Shown here: piece by piece, positions 8,081 to 17,574 of the stretch
Layout of the letters: each line of letters starts with the position of its first letter
How positions within the stretch are numbered: the stretch's first letter is position 1
Assembly: GCA_016471375.1 (NCBI GenBank)
Contig: WGLZ01000050.1
Span: 1 to 36,138, forward strand
DNA length: 36,138 bases
Direction of reading: 5' to 3'
Source of the DNA: Cyanobacteria bacterium RI_101
GTDB taxonomy: Bacteria; Cyanobacteriota; Cyanobacteriia; Cyanobacteriales; Microcystaceae
Notes under the pieces: generated by a model
The model's database searches: none
What the model saw: only the letters and a program-made list of their open reading frames with translations
What the model was told of the DNA's origin: nothing
Position numbers and translations under genes: made by a program

Positions 8081-9736
8081 TTAACGAATATATTCCTTGA
8101 GGATGCTATTCCGATTGGGGTGGCGCAGTTTTCGCAGGGCCTTGGCTTCAATCTGACGGATGCGCTCTCGGGTGACGTTAAAGAGTTGCCCGATTTCCTC
8201 TAGGGTTTTCATACGGCCGTCGTCGAGACCGTACCGCAAGCGCAGGACGTCCCGCTCCCGGGGGCTGAGGGTGTCGAGGACATTTTCCAAATCTTCCCGG
8301 AGCAGGGTTTTAGACACTTCGTCCTCCGGGGTTTCCCCGTCCGCTTCGATGAAGTCTCCTAACCGGGAATCCTCTTCCTTGCCGATGGGCGTTTCCAAAG
8401 AAATGGGCAGTTGGGCGGATTTGGCGATAAAGCGCAACTTCTCGATGGTCATTTCCATCTTGTCGGCGATTTCTTCCTCCGTGGGCTTGCGTCGCATTTC
8501 CTGAGAAAGAATTTTGGTCGTCTTCTTAATACGAGAAATGGTTTCGTAGAGATGCACCGGCAGACGGATGGTGCGGGACTGGTCGGCGATGGCCCGGGTG
8601 ATGGCTTGGCGAATCCACCAGGTGGCGTAGGTGGAGAATTTATAGCCTTTTTCGTGGTCGAATTTTTCCGCCGCCCGGATTAATCCCAGGGAGCCTTCCT
8701 GGATCAGGTCTTGGAAGGAAAGACCCCGGTTCATGTACTTTTTAGCGATAGAAACCACCAAGCGCAAGTTCGACTGCACCATCTTATCTTTGGCTTTGCG
8801 GTCGAGGTACAACCGGCGCCGGAAGACGGAAAATTCCTTATCGCCTTGGATTTGCCAAAGTTCTTCTAGATGTAATTCGTGTTCCGGCGTCTCCAGAAAT
8901 TTAGCCAAATCCGCTTTTTTCGGTTCTCGCTTACTCTTTTCCGAAAGGCGAAGCTTCGCTTGGTCGATCTTCCAAACGTACTTAGCCCATTCCTTATCGC
9001 TGGGTTCCCGCTCCAGTTTGTCGATTAACTCTTGCCGAACAGTCTCTAAACCCAATAAATCGGCGATCTGCCGGGCCAGTTCAATCTCCTCCTCCGCTCG
9101 TAGGAGCCGAATCCGCCCGATTTCCTGAAGGTAAATCCGAATGGAGTCCTCGGTGTAGGGTTTTTTCTTAGCGGCGTCCCGGTTCTTAGCGCCCTTAACG
9201 GATTTGGGGGGCTTAATTTCGTCCTCAATTTCTAGCCCGTCCTCCTCTTCCTCCAACTCTAACTCCGTTGGCTCTAGATCATCCGCAATGTCCGGCCCGT
9301 CGAGATCTCCGGCGACAAAATCTTCGAGATCTTCGTCTTCAATATCCGAGGTGTCAATAACGTCGTCTAAACTCAGATCCTCCGGCTCAGTCTGCTTGGC
9401 TAAGGGCGGTTCTGCCTCGACCGCCGTTTTTTTCTTACTTGTTTCCCGGCGCACCGTCACCTTCCGCCCTTTTTTCTCGGCGCTTTCCGCAGTTCCTTCT
9501 AAAACGGCCTCCTCAGAACCGGGGCCGGCGCCGTTCCCATTGCCGGGATTAGCGTCCTTTGGCGGATTGACTTTGACCCCGGATTTTTTGCGACTTTTTT
9601 TCTCGGCGCCGGGCGACGCGCCCCCAAGAACGGCGTCGTCGGAACAAGGGCTGGCGCCGTTCCCATTGCTCAGATTAGCGTCCTTTGGCGGATTGACTTT
9701 AAGTGCGGTCGGTGCTTGTTCTTGGGTCAGGGTCAT
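8081..9736 (-). CDS. sigA: Principal RNA polymerase sigma factor (SigA/RpoD), extended N-terminus
   Basis: This 551-aa sigma-70 family protein directs RNA polymerase to housekeeping promoters. Region 1.2 starts at [19 protein letters not shown] (about 194). Region 2 includes [33 protein letters not shown] and [13 protein letters not shown]. Region 3 follows, and region 4 has the helix-turn-helix [19 protein letters not shown]. The [17 protein letters not shown] start and KEYIR end match cyanobacterial group 1 sigma factors. Those are usually about 390-430 aa; this one has roughly 120 extra N-terminal residues made of a 37-residue imperfect duplication (14-50 and 56-92), a Lys/Arg-rich stretch and a very acidic segment (about 118-173). 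There is no internal Met before region 2, so the extension appears genuine. Confidence 0.96.
   Translation of the reverse strand: MTLTQEQAPTALKVNPPKDANLSNGNGASPCSDDAVLGGASPGAEKKSRKKSGVKVNPPKDANPGNGNGAGPGSEEAVLEGTAESAEKKGRKVTVRRETSKKKTAVEAEPPLAKQTEPEDLSLDDVIDTSDIEDEDLEDFVAGDLDGPDIADDLEPTELELEEEEDGLEIEDEIKPPKSVKGAKNRDAAKKKPYTEDSIRIYLQEIGRIRLLRAEEEIELARQIADLLGLETVRQELIDKLEREPSDKEWAKYVWKIDQAKLRLSEKSKREPKKADLAKFLETPEHELHLEELWQIQGDKEFSVFRRRLYLDRKAKDKMVQSNLRLVVSIAKKYMNRGLSFQDLIQEGSLGLIRAAEKFDHEKGYKFSTYATWWIRQAITRAIADQSRTIRLPVHLYETISRIKKTTKILSQEMRRKPTEEEIADKMEMTIEKLRFIAKSAQLPISLETPIGKEEDSRLGDFIEADGETPEDEVSKTLLREDLENVLDTLSPRERDVLRLRYGLDDGRMKTLEEIGQLFNVTRERIRQIEAKALRKLRHPNRNSILKEYIR
9461..9697 (-). repeat. 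Tandem duplication inside sigA 5' coding region
   Basis: The two 111-bp units 9587-9697 and 9461-9571 encode 37-residue repeats sharing 25 of 37 residues ([19 protein letters not shown]....AEKK.RK). At the DNA level the stretch GCGTCCTTTGGCGGATTGAC is identical in both, and the neighbouring CGCCGTTCCCATTGC is also shared, indicating a fairly recent in-frame duplication with a 126-bp period. Confidence 0.85.
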
Positions 9737-10218
9737 GCCGTTTTCCTCTTGCTCCTTGCGTGCAAACTAAAGGGGATAAAAGTTGATCAAGATTGGGTAA
9801 AAGCCTTCTTTTGAACTTGCCGCTCTCTTCCTGATGGGGCGCCCTGACGGTTTAAACGAAGGAGGGAGCCGATTTCCGCAAAGAGTCTGAAGAGGGGTAG
9901 CGCTGTCTCGAAAAAAGACCTTATCGATTGTAGCCCCGAAGACAAAAAAGTGGCGTTTTTTTAGGGTTAGATAGGGAGAAACCGCAAAAAACTAAGTTTC
10001 GCCGGGGGCTAATCGGCGCTGACTAAGGGTTCCTCTCGGTAACGGGCTGGGGTTGCGCGCGTCCCTTCCTTGGGAGGGATAGGAAGCGATCTGCCGCCAT
10101 TGTAAGGAATTTTTCCGGGAGTGGCGGGGTTCTCTTGTTTAAAAACTCAACTTTGATCGCCAGGGTAGCAAAGCGCCGAGAATTGGAGTCGATCTAGGGC
10201 GCCGACGTCAGGAAATCT
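9737..10218. other. Long non-coding region upstream of sigA
   Basis: This 482-bp gap lies between purQ (ends 10219) and sigA (starts 9736), both on the minus strand. It probably contains the sigA promoter and a long leader. A minus-strand TACAAT hexamer (plus-strand 9927-9932) is a candidate -10 element but lacks a convincing -35. T- and A-rich tracts occur near 9947-9990. I found no ORF with family features, no tRNA and no clear terminator. Confidence 0.4.
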
Positions 10219-10902
10219 TTATCGATCCAACAGGCCGGCGAAGAGACCGTAACCGTCCGCGGCGCCTAGCGCCGGATCCGAGGCCCGTTCCGGGTGGGGC
10301 ATCATGCCCAGCACATTGCCCTGGGAGTTGGCAATCCCGGCGATGTTTAGCAAAGAGCCGTTGGGATTGGCTTCCGGGGTAATTTCCCCCGTGGCGGCGC
10401 TGTAACGGAAGAGAATTTGCCCGCCGTCTTCCAAGTTTTTTAACGTGTCGGCGTCGGCGTAATAACAGCCTTCCCCGTGGGCGATGGGTAGGGTGATAAC
10501 CTGACCGTCCTGGTATTGCCGCGTCCAGGGCGTCCCGGCGCTTTCCACCCGCACAGTCGCGCGGTCGCAGATAAAGTGTAAATCCCGATTCCGCACGAGC
10601 GCGCCGGGTAAAAGCCCCACTTCCGTCAGAATTTGAAACCCGTTGCAGATTCCTAACACATATTTTCCTTGTTCGGCGTGTTCCCTGACGGCGTTCATAA
10701 TGGGGGAAAAACGAGCGATAGCGCCGCACCGGAGGTAGTCCCCATAACTAAAGCCCCCCGGTAGAACCACCGCGTCGACGCCCTGTAAGTCCCGGTCTTG
10801 ATGCCAGAGATAGCGGGTGGGTTGTCCCAATAACCCCTCAGTCACGAGGGCGATGTCTCGGTCGCAATTTGACCCCGGAAAAACCACAATGCCGAATTTC
10901 AT
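10219..10902 (-). CDS. purQ: Phosphoribosylformylglycinamidine synthase, glutaminase subunit
   Basis: This 227-aa class I glutamine amidotransferase supplies ammonia to PurL for converting FGAR to FGAM in purine biosynthesis. The nucleophile lies in LGICNGFQ (C86), and the His/Glu of the triad in MMPHPERA (H203, E205). The oxyanion region [10 protein letters not shown] (49-58) is typical of PurQ. The length fits the small-type PurQ that works with PurS and small PurL. It overlaps purS by 4 nt (ATGA), indicating translational coupling. purL is not in this window. Confidence 0.97.
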   Translation of the reverse strand: MKFGIVVFPGSNCDRDIALVTEGLLGQPTRYLWHQDRDLQGVDAVVLPGGFSYGDYLRCGAIARFSPIMNAVREHAEQGKYVLGICNGFQILTEVGLLPGALVRNRDLHFICDRATVRVESAGTPWTRQYQDGQVITLPIAHGEGCYYADADTLKNLEDGGQILFRYSAATGEITPEANPNGSLLNIAGIANSQGNVLGMMPHPERASDPALGAADGYGLFAGLLDR

Positions 10903-11171
10903 TGTCCTAAGTCCTGGGGCGTCGATAGCTCGAAGCGGTAATTTTCAATCACCGTATTAGCCAGTAGTCCTTCGCACATAGCCGTTAAATCCTGATGAGC
11001 GGCCGCTTCCGTTTCCGCCTCTAGGGTCAACTCAATATATTTGCCGATGCGGGTCTGTCGGACAGATGGATAGCCTAACTGACGCAGACCAGACTGTAGC
11101 GCCGCTCCCGCCGGATCGAGGACAGAGGGACGCAGAGTAATATAGACGCGACAGTGGAAGGTCTGGGCCAT
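10899..11171 (-). CDS. purS: Phosphoribosylformylglycinamidine synthase subunit PurS
   Basis: A 90-aa small subunit that bridges PurQ and PurL in the FGAM synthase complex. Motifs: [52 protein letters not shown]. An in-frame ATG seven codons upstream (11192) would add MVFFSSP, but ATG at 11171 ([13 protein letters not shown]) fits the usual PurS length. It is first of a purS-purQ pair whose stop and start overlap. Confidence 0.94.
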   Translation of the reverse strand: MAQTFHCRVYITLRPSVLDPAGAALQSGLRQLGYPSVRQTRIGKYIELTLEAETEAAAHQDLTAMCEGLLANTVIENYRFELSTPQDLGQ

Positions 11172-11302
11172 GGGGGAACTAAAGAAAACCATTGTCTATG
11201 GTGCCCTAGGGAAGGGCGCTTGACAAGGGTTTGGAGGACAACGACGCCGCCGCCAAAAACAGACCAAGGAAGGCATGGAGGCGCCAAAGAATCAAGTATG
11301 CG

Positions 11303-14254
11303 TCAAGGAGCGCTATTCGCCGGTTCTAGGGGTTGGACAATGATCTCCGGCGCCGACGGGGGGCTAAAGATAGCGTCGATGGCGCCCTGGAGGGTTTCCG
11401 CCATGGCGATTTGGTTGCCATAAACCGCCACAACCCGAACCAGAGTGGGCAAACTATTTTTCTCGGCTTCAAGGTAAAACGGCTCTACATAAAGCAGAGC
11501 CTCTTCAATGGGAATCACCAACAAATTCCCCTGAATGACCTTAGATCCTTCTCGATTCCAGAGGCTAATTCGCTCGGAAATGACCGGATCTTGGTTAATC
11601 AGCGCCTCGATTTGTTCGGGGCCGTAAACCAGTCTTTCCTTGGGCAATGTGTAAAGTAATAATTTGCCGTAATTATCCCCATCACAACGGGCGAAGAGGA
11701 GAGCGATTAAGTTACTGCGACTAATAGGAGTATAGACCTGGGAAAGAACGAACTCTTCCCTTTTACTTTTAATCCCCGCCAGCTTCATAATCAGGTAATA
11801 GGGCGCGATGGGTTGTCGCTCGTTGCCGTAAATTTCCCGAGGAATTTGCCACTGGTCTTCCCGGTTATAAAAAACGCCCGGATCGGTCATATGATAGGTT
11901 AACAGACGCTCGGATTGGGCGCTAAAGAAATCGATGGGATAACGAATATGCCGCCGGAGGGGTTCGGGCAGTCGGCTAAAGGGTTGAAAGAGTCCGGGAA
12001 AAATAGCTTGCCAACTACGAATCAGAGGGTCTTGAGGATCCGTCGCGTAAAAGTGGACGTCGCCGTCGTAGGCGGAAATGACAATTTTTACCGAATTGCG
12101 AATGTAGTTAAAATTCCGCGGTTGGTTTTGGTCGTCTAAGCCCGGGTCGGAGTAGGGATAGTAGGCGCTGGTGGTGTAGGCGTCGGCAATCCAGTAAAGG
12201 GCGCTGTGGTCGGAATTGCCGACTTGCGCCGCGACTAAATAGGGTTCTCGGTCAAAGCGTAAAAACGGCGCTAACTCTCGCAGGCGTTGGTTGATATTCC
12301 GGCGAATTAAAAGCTTGGTTTCTGGCTTAAAGTTGCGGGTAAAGAGCATCTGCCAGTCCCGTAAGTAGAGAGAAAATAAACCCCGTTTCAACCAAGAACT
12401 TAGAACAATACCTCCGTCTCCGTCATAGGTGTTGTAAGCGTTATCCTGACCCCGAGGAAAATCAAATTCTTTGATCCGGGTGTTGGTCATAATATAATTA
12501 TTAGTCAATTTCCCAAAATAAATGCGGGGTTTGCCAATGGGAATGCTAGCCCGAATTTGCTCGCTGGACGTCCTCAGCGCCGACTCTTCGGTATCGGTGC
12601 CAATATCTTTAACAAAATAATAGGGCAGTCCCCCCTGATCGACCCGGTTAACGGGAGACAGGGTAAAACCGTAGCCGTGGGTATAGACTAAGTGTTGATT
12701 GACCCAGGTTTGGGCTTGGGCGGGAATCGCTTGGTAATCCAACTCCCTCGGCGCGATCAGAGTCTGTTGTTGCAGGGTCTCTTCTATTTTTCCCTCTTCC
12801 GCTTGCAGTTGGTAGCGGTCTAGATAGGCGCTGGGAAATTGGTAATAGAGGCGGATTTGTTGCAATTGCCGGTTAGTTTTCAACAACGGGATCGGATCCC
12901 AGAGGCGAATGTTCTCCACCGTGGGCCGATTGGCGTCTAAAATTTCTTCGTCCAACTGTCCCCGCCCTGAAAGGGTGAGAGATTGAATCGGCGCTAAATC
13001 GAAGGCGGCCCGAGTGGCGGCGATGCTCCGTTCGAGGAAAGGGTATTCCCGGCTGAGTTGGTTGGGTTGGACGACAAACCATTCCATCAGCCAACCGCCG
13101 ATATTTTGGGTTAGGAGTAGAGACAAATACAACCAGAGGGGCCAAAGATAACTCAGTCCCCTCGGCCGGGAAGGGCGTTTAAGAATCGGCGCCTCGGCGC
13201 GGCAACCCCGAATCAGCAACCAGAGCGCCAAAGCGCCGCAGAAAATCGCCAAAAACGTTTCCACCGGCAGACGCAGATGAACGTCGGCGTAATTGGCGCC
13301 GAAGAGAACGTCATGGCGAGCGTAGAGGTACTGATACCGTCGCAGGACATGGCCCAGCGCCAAGACTCCCGTAAAACCGGCGCCGACTCGGTAGAGATGC
13401 AAACGTTGCCCGCAGGTAAAACCGGGAAATTTGCCCTCGGAGAGGTTAGACCCGGCCTGAAGATAAATCAGCAGGCTTCCCAACAGCGCCAGCAGGGTTA
13501 AACCCTTGAGCCAAGCCGTCAGCAATTGCAGGGCCGGCAGATGGAAGACGTAAAAACCCAAATCCAAGCCAAACTGAGGATCGACGGCGCCGAAGGACTG
13601 ACGGTAAAAAAATTGGGCCACCCGCGTCCAATTTCCCGCCAGAATCAAAGCCCAGAGGGCGCTTAAGCCCAGGGTTAAAACCGTCGGCGACCGTCCCCGA
13701 AGCCAGACTAGACCCAAGGCCAGGGCGATAACCGTTAACCCCTTAGCCGCCGAGGTTTGCCAGCGGGCTAGCCCCTCCAGGAGCGAGCCTAGACCGAAGG
13801 GTTGCGGCACCTCGGGGGTAAGGGCCGGCAGGGTAAAATCCACCGTCCAGGCGTTCAGCGCCGCCTGGGCGTAATAGACCGCTAGAGCGCCGAGAACAAG
13901 ATAAAAGACGGCTAACAGCGCCAAAAACCAGGGCAACTTCAGGGAGCGGGTCTGGGGAACCGCCCCGACTTCTCGACTGAGGGCGTCGGCCCGGCGGAAG
14001 CAATGACTCAGCAAAAATAAGGAACCGGCTAAAACTCCGGCGCCAACGCCGACTTGCCAAGCGAGGCGAGTCAGGAAGACCGGCCAATAGTTCAACTCCC
14101 CAAACCAAAGCAGTTCCACTCCCAGACGGACGCCGCCCCAAAGGAGGAGCGCGAAAATAATAACGCCCCCTAGCCAATAGGCGCGGCGCTCTCGACGTTT
14201 GGGCGCCGGCGCCGGGACGGGGTAGGGTAACAGGGGAGAGTAAACGGGTTCCAT
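11303..14254 (-). CDS. UPF0182 family membrane protein
   Basis: This 983-aa protein belongs to UPF0182, a large integral membrane family in cyanobacteria and actinobacteria with no assigned function. Several transmembrane helices lie in the first third (about 26-48, 60-85, 108-130, 172-208, 238-265 and more up to about 385). A long soluble domain follows, with RGLFSLYLRDWQMLFTRN and KLLIRRNINQRLRELAPFL (about 620-670) and LVYTHGYGFTLSPVN (about 525-540), all recognisable family stretches. The C-terminus ends in a Pro-rich tail. Its start is 16 bp past the stop of map, so the two are probably co-transcribed. Family assignment is strong; role unknown. Confidence 0.93.
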   Translation of the reverse strand: MEPVYSPLLPYPVPAPAPKRRERRAYWLGGVIIFALLLWGGVRLGVELLWFGELNYWPVFLTRLAWQVGVGAGVLAGSLFLLSHCFRRADALSREVGAVPQTRSLKLPWFLALLAVFYLVLGALAVYYAQAALNAWTVDFTLPALTPEVPQPFGLGSLLEGLARWQTSAAKGLTVIALALGLVWLRGRSPTVLTLGLSALWALILAGNWTRVAQFFYRQSFGAVDPQFGLDLGFYVFHLPALQLLTAWLKGLTLLALLGSLLIYLQAGSNLSEGKFPGFTCGQRLHLYRVGAGFTGVLALGHVLRRYQYLYARHDVLFGANYADVHLRLPVETFLAIFCGALALWLLIRGCRAEAPILKRPSRPRGLSYLWPLWLYLSLLLTQNIGGWLMEWFVVQPNQLSREYPFLERSIAATRAAFDLAPIQSLTLSGRGQLDEEILDANRPTVENIRLWDPIPLLKTNRQLQQIRLYYQFPSAYLDRYQLQAEEGKIEETLQQQTLIAPRELDYQAIPAQAQTWVNQHLVYTHGYGFTLSPVNRVDQGGLPYYFVKDIGTDTEESALRTSSEQIRASIPIGKPRIYFGKLTNNYIMTNTRIKEFDFPRGQDNAYNTYDGDGGIVLSSWLKRGLFSLYLRDWQMLFTRNFKPETKLLIRRNINQRLRELAPFLRFDREPYLVAAQVGNSDHSALYWIADAYTTSAYYPYSDPGLDDQNQPRNFNYIRNSVKIVISAYDGDVHFYATDPQDPLIRSWQAIFPGLFQPFSRLPEPLRRHIRYPIDFFSAQSERLLTYHMTDPGVFYNREDQWQIPREIYGNERQPIAPYYLIMKLAGIKSKREEFVLSQVYTPISRSNLIALLFARCDGDNYGKLLLYTLPKERLVYGPEQIEALINQDPVISERISLWNREGSKVIQGNLLVIPIEEALLYVEPFYLEAEKNSLPTLVRVVAVYGNQIAMAETLQGAIDAIFSPPSAPEIIVQPLEPANSAP

Positions 14255-14269
14255 GATTCAGGGCGGAGG

Positions 14270-15052
14270 TTAATCCTCCCGACGGGTTAAAATCTCCACC
14301 CCAAACTGGGTGACGGCGATGGTGTGCTCAAACTGGGCCGAGAGTTTGCGGTCTTTGGTGATAGCCGTCCAGCCGTCGTCTAGGAGAATATGCTCGTGGG
14401 TGCCTTCGTTAATCATCGGCTCAATGGTAAAGACCATCCCCGCCCGCAATTTTTTACCCTTGCCCCGGACGCCAAAGTGGGGCACCTGGGGCGCCGTGTG
14501 GAAAATATGACTGACGCCGTGGCCGACAAAATCCCGCACCACGGAAAAGCCGTGACTTTCGGCGTGGTGTTGAATGGCGGCGCCGATGTCCCCCAGACGG
14601 GCGCCGGGTCTAACTTCGGCGATAGCTAACTTGAGACATTCCTCGGTGACTTGCACTAATTTTCTCGCCTTGGGGGAAGGCTCTCCCACCAAAAACGTGC
14701 GGGAGGTGTCGCCGTGATAGCCGTTTAAAATAGGCGTGACGTCGATATTAATAATATCTCCGTCCTGAAGAACCTGATTGGGACTGGGAATACCGTGGCA
14801 GATCACCTCGTTAACGCTGGTGCAGATGGAAGCGGGGAAGGGGCATTTGCCGTTGGGGATTTCGTAACCGAGGGGGGCGCTTTTGGCGCCGCGGGCCCGA
14901 GTCCAGCGCTCGGCTTCGTCGTTGAGGTCCTGGGTGGTGACGCCGGGTTTCACGAGGGGTTCCAGATAATCGAGCAGTTGACAGGCCAAACGGCCCGCCT
15001 CCCGCATTTTCTCAATTTCTCGTCTAGACAGAAGGGTGATGCTTTCTCCCAT
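14270..15052 (-). CDS. map: Methionine aminopeptidase, type I
   Basis: Removes the initiator Met from nascent proteins. Counting from ATG at 15052 (MGESITLLSRREIEKMREAG, 260 aa), the five dinuclear metal ligands are D104 (NIDVT), D115 (HGDTSRTF), H178 (GHGV), E211 (TIEPM) and E242 (FEHT), with the substrate-binding His in CHGIPSP. A frame extension to 15100 adds 16 residues not typical of the family, so the internal ATG is preferred. It lacks the N-terminal zinc finger of eukaryotic type Ia enzymes. Downstream UPF0182 follows after 16 bp. Confidence 0.95.
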   Translation of the reverse strand: MGESITLLSRREIEKMREAGRLACQLLDYLEPLVKPGVTTQDLNDEAERWTRARGAKSAPLGYEIPNGKCPFPASICTSVNEVICHGIPSPNQVLQDGDIINIDVTPILNGYHGDTSRTFLVGEPSPKARKLVQVTEECLKLAIAEVRPGARLGDIGAAIQHHAESHGFSVVRDFVGHGVSHIFHTAPQVPHFGVRGKGKKLRAGMVFTIEPMINEGTHEHILLDDGWTAITKDRKLSAQFEHTIAVTQFGVEILTRRED

Positions 15053-15145
15053 TGCGGATCTGTAGAAGGGGGCTAAGGTAAAGGTGAATAAAGGGCGCAA
15101 GGGCGCTTCAGAGATCTTAACCTAGGGACGGCTGAGGAAACGGGA

Positions 15146-15174
15146 TTGAATCCGGCGGCGCTTGATGTTATAGT
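15146..15174 (+). promoter_or_regulatory. Putative promoter of tRNA-His
   Basis: TTGAAT (15146-15151) and TATAGT (15169-15174) are separated by 17 bp and end 9 bp before the tRNA 5' end, a good sigma-70 arrangement for a short stable-RNA transcript. Confidence 0.65.
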
Positions 15175-15183
15175 AGAATTCAC

Positions 15184-15257
15184 GGCGAGCGTAGCCAAGG
15201 GGTTAAGGCAGAGGATTGTGGTTCCTCCATTCGTGGGTTCGAATCCCATCGTTCGCC
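15184..15257 (+). tRNA. tRNA-His (GTG)
   Basis: A complete cloverleaf can be drawn. The acceptor stem pairs GCGAGCG with CGTTCGC, plus the extra G-1 (15184) facing C73 (15257), the identity pair of bacterial tRNA-His. The anticodon stem is GAGGA/TCCTC with loop TTGTGGT (anticodon GTG). The T arm is GTGGG-TTCGAAT-CCCAT. CCA is not encoded. A CTTTTT run follows at once and may end transcription. Confidence 0.96.
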
Positions 15258-15302
15258 CTTTTTATTGCTTTACAGCGGTATTCTTGTTGAAAGATTTTTG
15301 CT

Positions 15303-15330
15303 CCCCTGCTCCCAAAATTGGGAGCAGGGG
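15303..15330. repeat. Perfect palindromic hairpin, dispersed-repeat type
   Basis: CCCCTGCTCCC (15303-15313) pairs with GGGAGCAGGGG (15320-15330) around AAAATT, an 11-bp stem. It is followed by CAGGGGGATGAGGG, a context like the hairpin at 5214-5239 (GGGGCTGGGGGCCAGGG), suggesting both belong to one dispersed repeat family. It lies between tRNA-His and the next small gene; no T tract follows. Confidence 0.65.
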
Positions 15331-15535
15331 CAGGGGGATGAGGGCTAATAAACATCGTTCTTATCAATCGGCAAACCGCTATAGGGTCAATTCCCTAGAG
15401 CTTGACTAATATTTAATAACTGGTAACTCCCTCTGAAAATCTGTGTTAGGCTAAAGACAGTTAGGGTCAAAACCTCACACTTAGCGCCCGTCCAGGGGTC
15501 TTAGCAACGCCACGGTCACAGGAGCCGTCTCTACG

Positions 15536-15670
15536 ATGGAGTACTTAGAAAGATTACTCGACAAACTCAGAGAACTCGCCCAGAAGCTGATTGAAGGGCT
15601 TTTGGGCCCCCAAGTCGAACCGGAGCCGGAACTGATCCCCATCCCGGTCAACGAGCGTCGGCGCCGTTAG
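15536..15670 (+). CDS. Small hypothetical protein, 44 aa
   Basis: An ATG-started 45-codon frame encodes MEYLERLLDKLRELAQKLIE, a strongly amphipathic helix, then GLLGP, a Glu/Pro segment with IPIPV, and a basic end (NERRRR). AGGAG lies about 12 bp upstream of the ATG, and codon use (GGCGCC and C-ending codons) resembles neighbouring genes. It sits 74 bp before aroQ on the same strand. The helix-linker-basic tail layout looks like a small conserved cyanobacterial protein, but I cannot name a family, and conservation would need a search. Confidence 0.6.
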   Translation: MEYLERLLDKLRELAQKLIEGLLGPQVEPEPELIPIPVNERRRR

Positions 15671-15744
15671 CTCAAATTTCCGTCCCGTTAATCTAAGTCT
15701 TTTTTCTCCGTCGCTCCTTCCGTCGGCGCCCGGCTATCCTTCCT

Positions 15745-16203
15745 GTGCGTATTTCCTCTCCTCTCCAGCTCTTAGTCCTCCACGGCCCTAACCTCAATCT
15801 CCTCGGCCTCCGGGAACCGGAAATTTACGGAAGCTTGACCCTAGAGGAGATTGACCGGCAACTGCAAGGGGACTCCGAAACCCTTGGGGTTAATCTAACC
15901 TGCCGTCAGTCAAATCTAGAGGGAGAACTGGTTACTTGGATACAGGAAGCCAGAACCCGCTATCAAGGCCTGATTATCAACGCCGGCGCTTACACCCACA
16001 CCAGCGTCGCCCTCAGAGACGCCTTAGCCGCCGTCCAACTGCCCGCGGTGGAAGTCCACCTCAGCAATCTTTACCGCCGAGAGCCGTTCCGCCACCACTC
16101 CTATTTAGCCCCGGTGGTTCTGGGGCAGATTAGCGGTTTCGGCGCCGAAAGTTACCGTTTAGGTCTGTTGGCCTTGGTTCGCCATCTAGATGGGTTATCT
16201 TGA
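15745..16203 (+). CDS. aroQ: 3-dehydroquinate dehydratase, type II
   Basis: This 152-aa enzyme of the shikimate pathway converts 3-dehydroquinate to 3-dehydroshikimate. Key motifs: HGPNLNLLG, the catalytic Tyr in EPEIYG (Y28), [13 protein letters not shown] with N79, and the catalytic His in EVHLSN (H105). The length fits the type II dodecameric family. GTG at 15745 is the start, since [13 protein letters not shown] follows after a normal short leader. Its last 15 codons are echoed 1.6 kb downstream (17755-17799), on the far side of the EpsG-like gene. Confidence 0.95.
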   Translation: MRISSPLQLLVLHGPNLNLLGLREPEIYGSLTLEEIDRQLQGDSETLGVNLTCRQSNLEGELVTWIQEARTRYQGLIINAGAYTHTSVALRDALAAVQLPAVEVHLSNLYRREPFRHHSYLAPVVLGQISGFGAESYRLGLLALVRHLDGLS

Positions 16204-16458
16204 GTAACAAAGCCAGCACATCTAGTAGCATACAAGTATTTATGAAAGAAAAAGCAAAATACATATAGAAAGTTCAAATAAACCATGAATGAATCTCGAT
16301 TAGCGCCCTTCCTTGGCAAGGGGGGGGTTGGGGGGATAAAGATGGGATTGTGTTCACGACTCATCCGTAAATGCTATATAACGGCATTCTCTCGATTGAG
16401 GGACATTCTAGCTCGGCTTGACCCTCGCCCTAATCCCTTCCTGACAGAGTCAAATTTT

Positions 16459-17574
16459 TTATGACAAAGGAAGTCGAAATAAGATGTTGTTGTCGTAGCC
16501 GACTAAAATATTCAGCAAAGAAATGCAGAAGCATCCCATGAGAATAGCCATTAAAAATGGACGCTGATCGCGAGGATTAATGACCTCCAAGGTCATTAAA
16601 ATACAGGAACTCAAGATAAGAATATCAGAAATAAAATTGAAACGGGAAGATAACCAAAAGAGCTTGAGTTGCTCCAGCGCCAAGTAAAAAACGGTCAAGG
16701 CGACGGAAAAGGTATAGTAAATCCAGTTAGAACTACGCCAAAGTAGTCCTTGAAAACGGATATTGAGAAAAACAAAGTATAAGAAAAGTAAAATACTGAA
16801 TAGTCCCGCTCTAAATTCTCGCCACCCCTCTTTTCCTATCGTCTGGATATATTCTTTTTGTTTGGATACATAGAGAGATTCTTTGCCGGTGAAAAAGATA
16901 AGGGCGGAAGAGCTTATTTCAACATTGCTAGCAACAATAAATAGCACCAAATATCCCCCCACAAAAATCAGAGCTTTTACTAATTTATTGGGAAATAAAC
17001 AAGCGATAAATAGGGGGATAAAAATGAAAGAGCTGGAGTGAAACAAAAAAGAAAGGCCATAAAATAAAAAAGCCGGTAAATTACGCCCTCGAAAGATAAA
17101 CCCCAGACCCACAAAGACTAAGGAAGTGGATAAAAGCTGTCGGAGCAAGTATGCGCCCAGTTCTCCCGAAGTAGAGAAAAAACCTAGACATAAGGCTAAC
17201 ACTGTGGCTTTATCTTCTGGCAAAAATGCTTTAAAAAGAAAGCGACAGGCTAATAAAAATCCTACAATTTCTAAACCATGAAGAACGCCTAGGGGAAGGT
17301 TAAGGCTTTTAAAAATATAAATTAAGCTAGCGTATCCACCCTCTATATTTTGGAATGGCTCTAGGCTAATTTCGTTTACGTCAGCGTAAATTTTTTGATA
17401 ATTAATCATATCAAAAGAATAAATTGCGGATATAGAAAATTTCAAGCCGGCCACCCCATAGGCTATCCAGGGTAAGAATTTAAGATTAGTAAACAAATAA
17501 AGCACTATCAAAAACAGATAGACAAATTCAATAAAGATAAAAACAACATCCGAAAATCCATCGTTTAAATTCAT
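16459..17574 (-). CDS. EpsG/Wzy-like polysaccharide polymerase (membrane protein)
   Basis: This 371-aa, highly hydrophobic protein has about 10 predicted transmembrane segments. The central stretch with LLRQLLSTSLVFVGLGFIF, a short loop, then LSFLFHSSSFIFIPL resembles the EpsG family, whose conserved Arg-Gln and His-Ser positions recur here. EpsG/Wzy proteins polymerise lipid-linked repeat units of exopolysaccharide or O-antigen. No Wzx, Wzz or glycosyltransferase genes surround it. It is clearly AT-richer than its neighbours, contains no GGCGCC, and is bounded on one side by aroQ and on the other by a fragment of an aroQ 3' end, so it is probably acquired. The substrate cannot be inferred. 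Confidence 0.7.
   Translation of the reverse strand: MNLNDGFSDVVFIFIEFVYLFLIVLYLFTNLKFLPWIAYGVAGLKFSISAIYSFDMINYQKIYADVNEISLEPFQNIEGGYASLIYIFKSLNLPLGVLHGLEIVGFLLACRFLFKAFLPEDKATVLALCLGFFSTSGELGAYLLRQLLSTSLVFVGLGFIFRGRNLPAFLFYGLSFLFHSSSFIFIPLFIACLFPNKLVKALIFVGGYLVLFIVASNVEISSSALIFFTGKESLYVSKQKEYIQTIGKEGWREFRAGLFSILLFLYFVFLNIRFQGLLWRSSNWIYYTFSVALTVFYLALEQLKLFWLSSRFNFISDILILSSCILMTLEVINPRDQRPFLMAILMGCFCISLLNILVGYDNNILFRLPLS

Noticed and set aside
7945-8151. 68-codon minus-strand frame downstream of sigA
   Set aside because: It overlaps the end of sigA in another frame, includes the terminator hairpin and has no family features.
9204-9770. 188-codon Ser-rich plus-strand frame over sigA
   Set aside because: The Ser runs are the complement of the acidic GAA/GAT/GAG codons in SigA; it is a shadow frame.
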